Assembly (NCBI RefSeq): GCF_030944405.1 | Contig: NZ_CP132339.1 | Span: forward strand, 2,790,001 to 2,854,000 | Length of the DNA: 64,000 nt | Reading direction: 5' to 3' | Source of the DNA: Janthinobacterium sp. J1-1 | GTDB taxonomy: Bacteria > Pseudomonadota > Gammaproteobacteria > Burkholderiales > Burkholderiaceae_D | Part shown: positions 1-9,700 of the stretch, one piece after another | Layout of the letters: every line of letters begins with the position of its first letter | How positions within the stretch are numbered: position 1 is the stretch's first letter | Notes under the pieces: model-generated | What the model was told of the DNA's origin: nothing | Database searches by the model: none | Seen by the model: the letters and a program-made list of their open reading frames with translations, nothing else | Translations under genes and position numbers: made by a program

Positions 1-52
1 TCATGGCCCACTGGCGCCGGCCTGACCGTTCGTTACCCAACATACACAGACC

Positions 53-937
53 TTACGCCAGCGCCACCGTCATGCCCTCGGCCGCCAGGAAGACCTGCAG
101 CGGTCCCAGCCGCCCCGCAAAGCGCGCCATCACGTCGGCAAACACGGCTTCCAGCTGATCGTCGCTGCGGCCCGGTTCGTGGTGGGTGCAATACAGCCGT
201 TTGGCGCCGCAGCGCAGGGCCAGTTCGAACGCGCCGTCGAAGGTGCCGTGGCCCCAGCCGCGTTTGTTCGCGTATTCCTCGCGCGTGTACGAGCAGTCCA
301 TGATCAAGGCGTCGACGCCGGCAATCGCCTTGTCGATGGCGCCCTGGCGCTGGGCGATGACGGCTTCGCAGGCGGCGTGCTCGGGCGTGCCGCTGGCGTA
401 TGGATTGGCAAACGGTTCATGGTCGCCGCTGAAAAACAGCGAGGCGCCGCCGGACTCGATGCGGTAGCCCAGGTTGATCACCGGGTGGTTCATTTCGGCG
501 TTCGTCACCACCGCGTCGGCCACTGCCACGCGTTCGCCGACGGCCAGGGTGCGGTAGTCGATCTCGGCCGCCATGGCCGCTTCGCTGACGGGAAAATAAT
601 TGTTCTGCAGCTGCGTGGCCATCACGTGCTCGATACCATTGCCGGCCGCATCCGCCGCGCCATACAGGCGCACGCGGCTGCCGCGGATGAAGAGTGGCGC
701 GAACATCGGCAGGCCATGGATATGGTCCCAGTGGCTGTGGGTGATCAGGATGTGCGCCGTCGCCGGTCCTGGCGGCAGTGCGCCGGCCAGGGCGAAGAGG
801 CCGCTGCCGCCATCGAGTACCAGCAGGGCATCGCCGGCCGTGCGCACTTCGATGCAGGTCGTGTTGCCGCCGTAGCGCACCGTGTGCGGGCCGGGCGAGG
901 GGATCGAACCGCGCACGCCCCTGAAGGTGAATTTCAT
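53..937 (-). CDS. MBL-fold metallo-hydrolase (PhnP/COG1235-like)
   Basis: Predicted cytosolic metal-dependent hydrolase of the metallo-beta-lactamase fold; there is no signal peptide or membrane segment. The metal-binding signature HSHWDH lies at residues 67-72. Further likely ligands are the DHEP motif near residue 172 and the CTHHEP motif near residue 250. The N-terminus (RGVRGSIPSPG) and the 294-residue length fit the PhnP-like/cyclic-phosphodiesterase-like branch rather than true beta-lactamases. It diverges from the GAF/HD-GYP gene across a 180-bp AT-rich gap. The substrate is not predictable; a role in nucleotide or phosphodiester turnover is a guess from family and neighbours. Confidence 0.85.
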   Translation of the reverse strand: MKFTFRGVRGSIPSPGPHTVRYGGNTTCIEVRTAGDALLVLDGGSGLFALAGALPPGPATAHILITHSHWDHIHGLPMFAPLFIRGSRVRLYGAADAAGNGIEHVMATQLQNNYFPVSEAAMAAEIDYRTLAVGERVAVADAVVTNAEMNHPVINLGYRIESGGASLFFSGDHEPFANPYASGTPEHAACEAVIAQRQGAIDKAIAGVDALIMDCSYTREEYANKRGWGHGTFDGAFELALRCGAKRLYCTHHEPGRSDDQLEAVFADVMARFAGRLGPLQVFLAAEGMTVALA

Positions 938-1117
938 CGCTGCCTTGTTATACTGTAACGATTGTTGATTCTATTCTAATTGTCGTGCACGAAACGGCAT
1001 TTTTTAATAGTTGTTGTGTTTCGGAAATCTATTTTCAGTTGTTGCCTTTTTGTAATGTACAGCCGGCAGCCGGCAACGTTACACTGGCGGTTGTTGCCAC
1101 TTCCCCAGTCCTCCACC

Positions 1118-2761
1118 ATGCTCCAGCTGCACCCCGAGCAAATTGCCCAGCGGCTCGACCAGCTGACTGAACTGAGCGTCGAACTGGGCCGTGGCGCGGC
1201 GGCAGGCATGCTGCACGGCGGCGATATCACGCCCCTGCTCGAACGCATCGTGCTGGTCGCCAAGGACATGACGGGCGCCGATGGCGGCACCTTGTACCGC
1301 CCCAGCGCCGATGGCCGCAGCCTGGAATTTCATATCAGTATCAATGACAGCCTGGGGCTGCGCCAGGGCGCCAGCGCCGGCGTGGCGGTCGGCGTGCCGG
1401 GCGTGGCGCTGTGGCAGGAAGACGGCGCACCCAATCTGGCGTCGGTGGCGGCGTATGCCGCGCACCGCCGGGTGTCGGTCAATATCGACGATGTGTACCA
1501 GTCGGGCGAATTCAATTTCTCGGGCATGCGCGCCTTTGACGGCCATTATGGCTACCGTTCCAGGTCGTTCCTGACGGTACCGATGAGCGACCATGAAGGC
1601 GAGCTGATCGGCGTGCTGCAACTGATCAACGCCCAGGACCGCGAGACCGGCGCGGTGCAGGCGTTTTCCGCCACCGACCAGCGCTTTATCGAGGCCCTGG
1701 CGGCGCAGGCGGCCGTGGCGCTGACCAATCAATTGCTGCTGCGCCAGCTGGAACAGTTGCTGGAATCCCTGGTCAACCTGATCAATATCGGCATCGATGA
1801 AAAGTCGCCCTACACGGGCCGGCACTGCCAGTTCGTGCCCGAGCTGACCATGATGCTGGCCGACGCCGTGCACGCCACCACGCACGGCCCGATGGCAGGT
1901 TTCCAGTTGAGCGAGAACGAACGCAAGCAGCTGTGGCTGGCAGGCCTGCTGCACGACTGCGGCAAGATCACCACCCCGGTGCACGTGGTCGACAAGGCCA
2001 CCAAGCTGGAAACCATCCATGACCGCATCCACCTGGTCGACACGCGCTTCGAAGTGCTGCTGCGCGACGCGGAAATTGCCGCGTTAAAAGCGCAACTGGC
2101 GTCACCGGCACAGGCTGGCGAGATCGCGCTGGCCCTGCGCGAACAGCAAATCTTGCTGCGCGAGGAGCGCGACTTTTTACGTCACGCCAATATCGGCGGC
2201 GAAGGCATGTCACCGGCGGACCAGGAGCGGGTGCGCGCAATCGCGGCGCGGCGCTGGACCGGCCCCGACGGGGTCGAGCGCGATTTCCTCGACGCCAATG
2301 AGCTGGAAAACCTGACGATTCGTTTCGGCACACTGACCGATGCCGAGCGCAAGATCATCAACAACCATATTTCGGTATCGATCCGCATGCTCGAAGCATT
2401 GCCCTGGCCCAAGCATTTGCAGAAGGTGCCGGAATACGCGGGCGGCCACCATGAACGCATGGACGGCAAGGGGTATCCGCGTGGCCTCACGCGCGAGCAG
2501 ATGTCGGTGCCGGCGCGGCTGATGGCGATCGCCGATATCTTCGAGGCGCTGACGGCGCGCGACCGGCCCTATAAAAAGGGCAAGTCGCTGTCCGAGTCGC
2601 TGCGCATCCTGGGCCACTTCAGCCTGAACGGCCATATCGATCCCGACCTGTTCGACGTGTTTATCCGCAGCAAGGTGTACCTGGCGTTTGCCCGGCAGCA
2701 TATGCATCCCGAACAGATCGACGCCGTCGACGAGGCGGCCATTCCCGGTTACGTGCCTTGA
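1118..2761 (+). CDS. GAF domain / HD-GYP c-di-GMP phosphodiesterase
   Basis: Predicted cytosolic signalling phosphodiesterase of 547 residues. A GAF sensor domain covers roughly residues 30-205. It is followed by an HD-GYP domain with HDCGK near residue 278 and HHERMDGKGYP near residues 443-453, plus a downstream DRPYKKG motif. HD-GYP proteins hydrolyse cyclic di-GMP. Unusually, about 160 residues, including a charged helical stretch, separate the HD and HHE motifs. I chose the ATG at 1118 because upstream in-frame residues are hydrophobic and Cys-rich and do not resemble the family. Its TGA overlaps the ATG of the cyclase gene by one base, so the two are probably translationally coupled. Confidence 0.88.
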   Translation: MLQLHPEQIAQRLDQLTELSVELGRGAAAGMLHGGDITPLLERIVLVAKDMTGADGGTLYRPSADGRSLEFHISINDSLGLRQGASAGVAVGVPGVALWQEDGAPNLASVAAYAAHRRVSVNIDDVYQSGEFNFSGMRAFDGHYGYRSRSFLTVPMSDHEGELIGVLQLINAQDRETGAVQAFSATDQRFIEALAAQAAVALTNQLLLRQLEQLLESLVNLINIGIDEKSPYTGRHCQFVPELTMMLADAVHATTHGPMAGFQLSENERKQLWLAGLLHDCGKITTPVHVVDKATKLETIHDRIHLVDTRFEVLLRDAEIAALKAQLASPAQAGEIALALREQQILLREERDFLRHANIGGEGMSPADQERVRAIAARRWTGPDGVERDFLDANELENLTIRFGTLTDAERKIINNHISVSIRMLEALPWPKHLQKVPEYAGGHHERMDGKGYPRGLTREQMSVPARLMAIADIFEALTARDRPYKKGKSLSESLRILGHFSLNGHIDPDLFDVFIRSKVYLAFARQHMHPEQIDAVDEAAIPGYVP

Positions 2762-5010
2762 TGCGCTGGTTTGCGGCACTGAAAAAGCATGGCGCGCGGC
2801 TGCTGCTGGGCGCATTGTTGACGGTGCTGGCCGCCTGCGCCAGCATCGGCCTGTTCGGCGTCGATACCCTGGGCCGGCTGGACGCCATGCTGGGCGACAT
2901 GCGCATGCGCGTCGAAGCCCCGCAGCTCGACACGCGCATCGTGATCGTCGATATCGATGAAAAAAGCCTGAACCAGATCGGCCGTTTTCCCTGGGGGCGC
3001 GACGTGCAGGCGCGCTTGGTGAGGCAACTGACGGGCCACTATGGCGTGGCCGCGGTCGGCTTCGATATCTCGTTTCCCGAGCCCGACACCAGTTCCGGCT
3101 ATGGCGTGCTGGCCGACCTGGCCAAGGGCCAACTGGCCGGCGTGCCCGGCCTGCGCAGCCAGCTCGAACGCCTCAAACCACAGATGGACTACGACGCTTT
3201 GTTTGCCGAGGCCATGCGCGGTCAGCCGGTGGTGCTGGGCTACAGCGTGTCGGACAGGCAAAAGAAAGGCGTGCTGCCCAAGCCTGCTTTTACGGTGAGC
3301 GACCTGAACGGGCGCACGGTGACGGCGTTTACGGCGCCCGGCTACGAGGCCAACCTGGCTCAGCTGCAACAGGCGGCGCAAGGGGCCGGCATCCTCACGG
3401 CCCTGACCGACAGCGACGGCGTGCTGCGCTCGTCGACCCTGCTGCAGCGCATCGGCGACGCGTACTATCCGTCGCTGTCGCTGGCCACGGCCAGCGTGTA
3501 CCTGAAGGCGCGCGCGATCGCACCGGTGTTCGGCCAGACCGCCGACAACTTGTCCGAGGCCGAGCGCGAGCATGGCGGCCTGGACCACATCGCCGTGTTT
3601 ACGCCACGCGGACGCCTCGATATCCCGGTCGGCGAAGCCTTGACCACCACCATCCAGTTTCGCGGCAATGGCGGCCCCGACGGCGGCGCCTTCCGCTATG
3701 TGTCGGCCGCCGACGTGCTGATGGGGGCGGTGCCGACCGAAGTGCTGCACGGCGCCATCGTGCTGGTGGGCACCACCGCCGCCGGCCTGAACGATATCCG
3801 CGCCACGCCCGTCAATGCCGAGTTTCCCGGTGTGGAAGTCCACGCCAACCTGATCAAATCCATCCTCGACGGCCATTTCAAGTCGCGTCCCGACTATGCG
3901 CTGGCGATCGAGTTCGGCCAGGTGGTGCTGGTGGGATTGCTGCTGGGCTGCGCGCTGGCGCTGGCCACGCCGGCGGCAGCCGTATTGCTGGCAGGCAGCA
4001 CGCTGGCCGGCGCACTGGGCCTGAACTGGTGGCTGTACCACGGCTTCGACGCGGCGCTCGATATTGCCGTGCTGCTGCTCCTGGTCGCGGCGCTGTTCGT
4101 CGCCAATCTGGCCTGGGGGTATTTTTTCGAAGTGCGCAAGGGCAGGGCGCTGGTGTCGCGCTTCGGCCAGTACGTGGCGCCGGAACTGGTGGCGCAGATG
4201 GCCGACAATCCCGACCGCTACAGCATGGATGGCGAAAGCCGCGAGCTGACGGTGCTGTTTGCCGACGTGCGCGGCTTTACCGCCATTTCGGAACAGATGA
4301 CGCCGCAGGAGCTGCGGGAATACATCAACCTCTACCTGACCGCCATGTCGGAAGACATCCGCGACAGCCACGGCGGCACCCTGGACAAATATATCGGCGA
4401 CGCCGTGATGGCGTTCTGGGGCGCGCCGGTGGCGTTTTCCGATCATGCCAGCCGGGCCGTGGCCAGTGCCCTGCTGATGCAGCGCAGCGCAGCGCGCCTG
4501 AACACGGACTTCCAGGCGCGTGGCTGGCCGGCGCTGCAGATCGGCATCGGCATCAATAGCGGCCTGATGCATGTGGGCGACATGGGCTCGCGCATCCGCC
4601 GCGCGTATACCGTGATGGGCGACGCCGTCAACCTGGGCGCGCGCCTGGAAGGCATTACCAAGGTGTACGGCGTGGGGATTGCCGTGAGCGAATTCACGCG
4701 TGCGCAGGCGCCGCAATTTGCCTACCGCGAACTGGACCGCGTGCGGGTAAAAGGCAAGACGGAACCGGTGGCCATCTACGAGCCGCGTGGCTTGCTGGGC
4801 GAGGCCGATGCGGTTGAACTGGCGCTGCTGGCGCGCTGGTCGCGCCTGCTGGAATTGTTGCGCGCACGCGACTGGGATGGCGCTGGGGCAATCTTGCTGG
4901 AACTGCCAGATGATGGCTTGCGCCGGCTGTACGCCGAGCGCCTGCGCCAGTATCGCGCCACGCCGCCCGGAGCGGACTGGGATGGCGTCACCAGCTTCGA
5001 GACAAAATAA
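2761..5010 (+). CDS. CHASE2-domain class III adenylate cyclase
   Basis: Membrane-bound sensor cyclase of 749 residues. One N-terminal membrane segment (about 13-35) leads into an extracytoplasmic CHASE2 sensor domain (about 35-370). A cluster of further membrane segments follows (about 378-455), then a cytosolic class III cyclase domain (about 490-680). Catalytic features visible are the metal-binding FADVRGF (near 499), DKYIGDAVMAFWG with the purine-selecting Lys, and YTVMGDAVNLGARLEG with the transition-state Asn and Arg. Thr in YTVMGD is usual for bacterial adenylate cyclases, so the product is probably cAMP. Start codon overlaps the HD-GYP stop. The gene lies directly upstream of the two-partner secretion genes. 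Confidence 0.9.
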   Translation: MRWFAALKKHGARLLLGALLTVLAACASIGLFGVDTLGRLDAMLGDMRMRVEAPQLDTRIVIVDIDEKSLNQIGRFPWGRDVQARLVRQLTGHYGVAAVGFDISFPEPDTSSGYGVLADLAKGQLAGVPGLRSQLERLKPQMDYDALFAEAMRGQPVVLGYSVSDRQKKGVLPKPAFTVSDLNGRTVTAFTAPGYEANLAQLQQAAQGAGILTALTDSDGVLRSSTLLQRIGDAYYPSLSLATASVYLKARAIAPVFGQTADNLSEAEREHGGLDHIAVFTPRGRLDIPVGEALTTTIQFRGNGGPDGGAFRYVSAADVLMGAVPTEVLHGAIVLVGTTAAGLNDIRATPVNAEFPGVEVHANLIKSILDGHFKSRPDYALAIEFGQVVLVGLLLGCALALATPAAAVLLAGSTLAGALGLNWWLYHGFDAALDIAVLLLLVAALFVANLAWGYFFEVRKGRALVSRFGQYVAPELVAQMADNPDRYSMDGESRELTVLFADVRGFTAISEQMTPQELREYINLYLTAMSEDIRDSHGGTLDKYIGDAVMAFWGAPVAFSDHASRAVASALLMQRSAARLNTDFQARGWPALQIGIGINSGLMHVGDMGSRIRRAYTVMGDAVNLGARLEGITKVYGVGIAVSEFTRAQAPQFAYRELDRVRVKGKTEPVAIYEPRGLLGEADAVELALLARWSRLLELLRARDWDGAGAILLELPDDGLRRLYAERLRQYRATPPGADWDGVTSFETK

Positions 5011-5126
5011 CCATCGCTAGCACAGAAATATCTGACTGAGAATCAGAATCCGTCTAAACTTTGCCTTCAATCAATTGATGGTCCAGACACGCCTGGCTGG
5101 CCATGCAACCACAAGAACTCTCACAC

Positions 5127-6713
5127 ATGAATTATCGTCTGGTGCGCCTGCTTGCAGGTTCCGCGCTGTTGTTCTGCGCGGCATGCGCAAACGCCCAAAC
5201 CCCGGCCGCCGACAGTGCCGTTCCTCTGTTCGATATCGCCCGCTACGAGGTCAGCGGCGACACCTTGCTGGGGCCGCAACTGGTGCAATCGCTGGTGGCG
5301 CCGTTCGCCGGCCGGCAGCGCGATTTTGGCGCCATCCAGCAAGCCGTCGAGGCGCTGGAAAACGCCTACCGCGCGCGTGGCTACACCATGGTGCTGGTGG
5401 CTTTGCCGGAGCAGGAACTCGATCATGGCGCCGTGCGCCTGGAGGTCATGCAGACGCAGGTCGGCAAGGTGGCCATTACCGGCAACCAGCATGTCGACCA
5501 GGCCAATGTGCGGCGAGCCTTGCCGGCCCTGGTCGAAGGGCAGACGCCGAACATGCCGGCGCTGGGGCAAAGTTTGAAGCTGGCCAATGAAAATCCGGCG
5601 CGCAAGATGGAAGTCAAGCTGGCCACCGGCGAGGTCGACGGCACGGTCGACGCCAGCATCGCGGTGGCGGACGAACGTGCCTGGAAAGCCACGCTCAACC
5701 TCGACAATACCGGCAGCAAGGACTCCGGCAAGACGCACGCCGGCGTGGTGCTGCAGCATGCCAATCTGTGGGGCCGCGATCACGTGGTCAGCCTGCAATA
5801 CACCACCTCGCTCGAGCACGCCAACCAGGTCGGCGTGTACGGCCTCGGCTACCATGTGCCGCTGTATGCGCTGGGCGATTCGCTGGACTTTTTTGCCAGC
5901 TATTCGAACGTCGATTCGGGCAGCGTCGCGGCCGGCATTGTCGACCTGGCCGTCAGCGGCCGCGGCACCACCGCCGGCGCGCGCTACAACCAGAACTTCG
6001 GCAAGCGCGACAACTACGAACCCAAGCTGGTGTACGGCCTGGACTTCAAGGCCTACCGCAACAGCCTGCAGTTCTTCGGCATGGAGCTGGGCACCGACGT
6101 GACGGTGCACCCCGTCAGCATTGCGTATATCGGCGCCTGGAGCTTGCCGCGCGGCGAGGCCAGCGTGGGCCTGACCCTGACGCGCAATATTCCCGGCGGC
6201 AAGAATGGCAGCCAGCAGGATTTTACCCTGGCGCGCCTGGGGGCCAAGGCCGGCTACAGCACGTTGCGCTTGAGCGGCAACTATAGCCAGGTGCTGGACG
6301 GCGACTGGCAATGGCGCGCGCTGTTCAACGGCCAGTACACGCCCGATGCGCTGGTGCCGGGCGAGCAGTTCGGCGTCGGCGGCGCGGCCACCGTGCGCGG
6401 CTTCCTGGAGCGCGAAGTGGCGAACGATAGCGGCGCCAACCTGAACCTGGAACTGTACACGCCGAACTGGTGCGGCGACGGCGGCTACCAGTGCCGCGCG
6501 CTGGCGTTTTATGACACGGCCTGGGTGCGCCGCAATCACGCCTTGCCCGGCGAAATCGACAGCATGGCGATCGGCTCGACCGGCCTGGGCCTGCGCATCC
6601 TGCTGAACCGCTACGCCAACCTGCAGTTGGACTATGCGCATGTGGTCAACGCCGGCCAGTCGGGGCGCCGCGACGCCAACCGCCTGCATTTCAGAGTTGC
6701 GCTGTCGTACTGA
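5127..6713 (+). CDS. TpsB outer-membrane transporter (ShlB/FhaC/HecB family)
   Basis: Outer-membrane pore of a two-partner secretion system, 528 residues. A signal peptide (residues 1-23, ending ACANA) is followed by a POTRA domain starting PLFDIARYEVSGD, a second POTRA region (VAITGNQHV...), and a 16-strand-type ShlB barrel ending in the aromatic residue Y (LHFRVALSY). The conserved motif VRGF near residue 430 is the barrel-plug interaction signature of this family. The ATG at 5127 is chosen because the signal peptide begins there; an ATG at 5103 would add eight polar residues. The TpsA substrate gene follows 20 bp downstream, so both are probably co-transcribed. Confidence 0.92.
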   Translation: MNYRLVRLLAGSALLFCAACANAQTPAADSAVPLFDIARYEVSGDTLLGPQLVQSLVAPFAGRQRDFGAIQQAVEALENAYRARGYTMVLVALPEQELDHGAVRLEVMQTQVGKVAITGNQHVDQANVRRALPALVEGQTPNMPALGQSLKLANENPARKMEVKLATGEVDGTVDASIAVADERAWKATLNLDNTGSKDSGKTHAGVVLQHANLWGRDHVVSLQYTTSLEHANQVGVYGLGYHVPLYALGDSLDFFASYSNVDSGSVAAGIVDLAVSGRGTTAGARYNQNFGKRDNYEPKLVYGLDFKAYRNSLQFFGMELGTDVTVHPVSIAYIGAWSLPRGEASVGLTLTRNIPGGKNGSQQDFTLARLGAKAGYSTLRLSGNYSQVLDGDWQWRALFNGQYTPDALVPGEQFGVGGAATVRGFLEREVANDSGANLNLELYTPNWCGDGGYQCRALAFYDTAWVRRNHALPGEIDSMAIGSTGLGLRILLNRYANLQLDYAHVVNAGQSGRRDANRLHFRVALSY

Positions 6714-6733
6714 GCATCAAGGATAACCACATC

Positions 6734-9700
6734 ATGAGCAAACAAAAACAATTGCGCACCGTGCCTGCCGGCGGCCCCTTCGAGCCGCCGCTGCGCCGCA
6801 CCGCGCTGGCCTTGCTGATCGCCGCCTGCTTCAATGCGGCCCACGCCAATCCGGTCTTGCCGCAAGTGGTGCATGGCCAGGCCACGTTCAACCAGCAGGG
6901 CAATCTGTTTACGATCACGAACACGCCCAACACCATCATCAACTGGCAGAGTTTTTCCGTCAACCAGGGCGAAATCACGCGCTTTGTCCAGCAAAACGCC
7001 GGCAGCAGCGTACTGAACCGCATCACCGGACAAGACCCCAGCAAGATCCTCGGTTCCTTGCAATCGAACGGCAAGGTCTTTCTGATCAATCCGAACGGCG
7101 TGCTGTTCGGCCGTGATGCGCGGGTCGACGTGGCGGGCCTGGTGGCGTCCAGCCTGGCGCTGTCGAACCAGGATTTCCTGGCCGGCAAGATGAACTTCAA
7201 TGCCGGCGACACGGCCGGCGCCGTTATTAACCAGGGAGCCATCAACGCCGTCAGCGGCGGGCAGATTCTGCTGATCGCGCCGAACGTGGAAAACAGCGGC
7301 ATCATCACCGCGCCCAACGGCGACGTGCTGCTGGCCGCCGGCCACAGCGTGCAGCTGGCCGACGCCGCCAACCCGGACCTGCGCGTGGTGCTGTCGGCCC
7401 CCGCGGACCAGGCCATCAATGTGGGGCAGATCGTGGCCCAGGGCGGGCGCATCGGCATGGCCGGCGCGCTGCTGAACCAGCGCGGCGTGCTCAATGCCAA
7501 CAGCGCGGTGCTCGGCGAGAACGGCAAGATCGTGCTGAAAGCGACCGGCAAGGCGCTGCTGGAAAACGGCAGCGTCACCACCGCGAGCAACACGGCGGGC
7601 AAGGGCGGCGAGGTCACGGTGCTGGGCGAGCAGGTCGGCGTGCTGGGCAATGCCCAGGTCGACGCCAGCGGCGCCCTTGGGGGCGGCACGGTGCTGCTGG
7701 GTGGCGACTACCAAGGCAAGAATGCTGCCATTCCCAATGCGCGCCAGGTGGCGGTGGACAGCGGCGCCAGCATCAAGGCCGATGCGATCGTCAACGGCGA
7801 TGGCGGCAAGGTCATCGTCTGGGGCAATGAAACGGCGCGCGTGTACGGCAGTATTTCGGCGCGTGGCGGCGCCGCGTCCGGCAACGGTGGCCTGGTGGAA
7901 ACCTCGGGCCACTACCTGGACGTCGATGGCATCCGCATCGATACCGGCGCGTCGCGTGGCAAGCGCGGTAACTGGTTGCTCGACCCCTACGATATCGATG
8001 TGGTGTCCAGTTCCAGTGGCCAGCTGGAGAACTTCGACCAGTTTGCCGATGGGCCAGCCACTGGCAGCTCGACCATTGGCGCCGGCACCATTTCGTCGGC
8101 ACAGACTAATGTAACCCTGCAGGCCACGCACCGCATCACGTTTACCAGCGCGATTAATATCGTCAAGTCGGGCGTTGGACTGACGGCCCTGGCCGGCGAG
8201 TCCATCGTCGTCAATGCGGCGATCAGCGCGCAGGGTGGCAATATTACGCTGTCGGCCAACGATGCTACCAGCGGCAGCGCCTATGGCCTCGGCTCCGATG
8301 TGATCCTGCACGCACCCATCAACACCTATGGCGGCGCGGCTTACCTGTCGGGCGCGAGCATTACCAGCAATGGTTCGGGCTGGGTCAATGTCGGTAATGG
8401 CAACCTGACCTTGCGCGCCAGTGACGCGCTTGGTGGCATCAATCTGGGAGGCGGCGGCGACCAGTTGCTTGGCAGCGGCGCCTATGGCCAGTTGGTAACT
8501 TTGCAGGCCGATAACATCAGCTTTGGTGGCAGGCTCGTTTTTGGTGGCGCCACCGGCTATGCCGAAGTGATCGCCAAGCCGCTGACCGATGGGCGCCAGG
8601 TGTCCGTGGGAAGCAAACCCGGCAATGGCCTGGGCCTGACAAATACCGAGCTGAACCAGATTTCCGCCAATACCGTCACCATCGGTAGCGCGACGGCGGG
8701 CAACCTGACCGTCAGTGCGCCGGTCGACCTGGTCAATCTGGCCGAGACCGAAGGTGTGCGCAGCCTGAACCTGCAAACCGGCGGCAACCTGACCGTGTCG
8801 AACATGGTGGCCCTGCGCCAGGACGGCAGCAACCTGCGTGCCACGGCCGGCGGCGCCTTGAGCGTGAATACCGGCGGCGGCTTGTACGCGGGCGGCACGG
8901 TCAGCCTGGTGGCCGACAACATGACGCTGGGCGGCGCCGCGCAATCGATCTCGACCGCATCGAACGGCACGGTCAACCTGCGGCGCCGCAGCAATGACGG
9001 CAGCATCGAAGTGGGCACTAGCGCCGCCGACAGCGGTACCAGCCTGGGCCTGAGCACGGCCGAACTGGGCACCATTGCTGCGCCGACGATTGCGATTGGC
9101 AGCAGCGAGTTTTCCGGTACACTCGATGTAAAGGGCGGGCTCGACCTGACAGGCCTGACGACCCTCAATACGCTGGCCTTGAACAGTGGCGGCGGCATCA
9201 ACCTGAACAGTGCGCTGGCGGTGGCCAAGGACCTGACCCTGTCGGGCGGCTCCATCAATGCCACTGGCGCCGTCAACGTGGGCGGCAACTTCCTGCTCGA
9301 TCGTGGCAACTGGGAACAGAACGCCGCCAGCCTGCCCGCTTTCTTTGCCAACGGCTTCAGCATTGGCAACGCCACCTTTTTGCGCGCCACCGGCGGCGAC
9401 GGCAGCGTGGCGGCGCCGTATCAGATTGCCGATGTGTACGGCCTGCAAGGCGTCGGCAAACAGATCAACAACAAGAATTATCTGCTGGCGGGCGATATCG
9501 ACGCCAGCGGCACCGCCAGCTGGAACGGGGGCGCCGGCTTCACGCCGCTGTTCGGCGGCGACGAATATGCGTACACCGGCATCTTTGACGGCGGCAATCA
9601 CGGCATCCAGGGCCTGGTCATCAATGGCAGCGCCAATTCATCCTATTTTGGCAGCGGCCTGTTTGCCAGGTTGCAGGGTGGCACCATCCGCAACCTGGCC

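Noticed and set aside
2749..4716. 655-codon open frame on the minus strand opposite the CHASE2 cyclase
   Set aside because: Antisense of a clear cyclase gene. The translation is rich in His, Arg, Gln and Ala, as expected from GC-rich antisense codons, and has no domain.
5020..5070. Fur box upstream of tpsB (CTGAGAATCAGAAT)
   Set aside because: Too few matches to the Fur consensus and no symmetric core.
6632..9601. 989-codon open frame on the minus strand opposite the adhesin start
   Set aside because: It spans the TpsB end and the TpsA secretion domain and has shadow composition with no motif. GC-rich repeats keep such frames open by chance.
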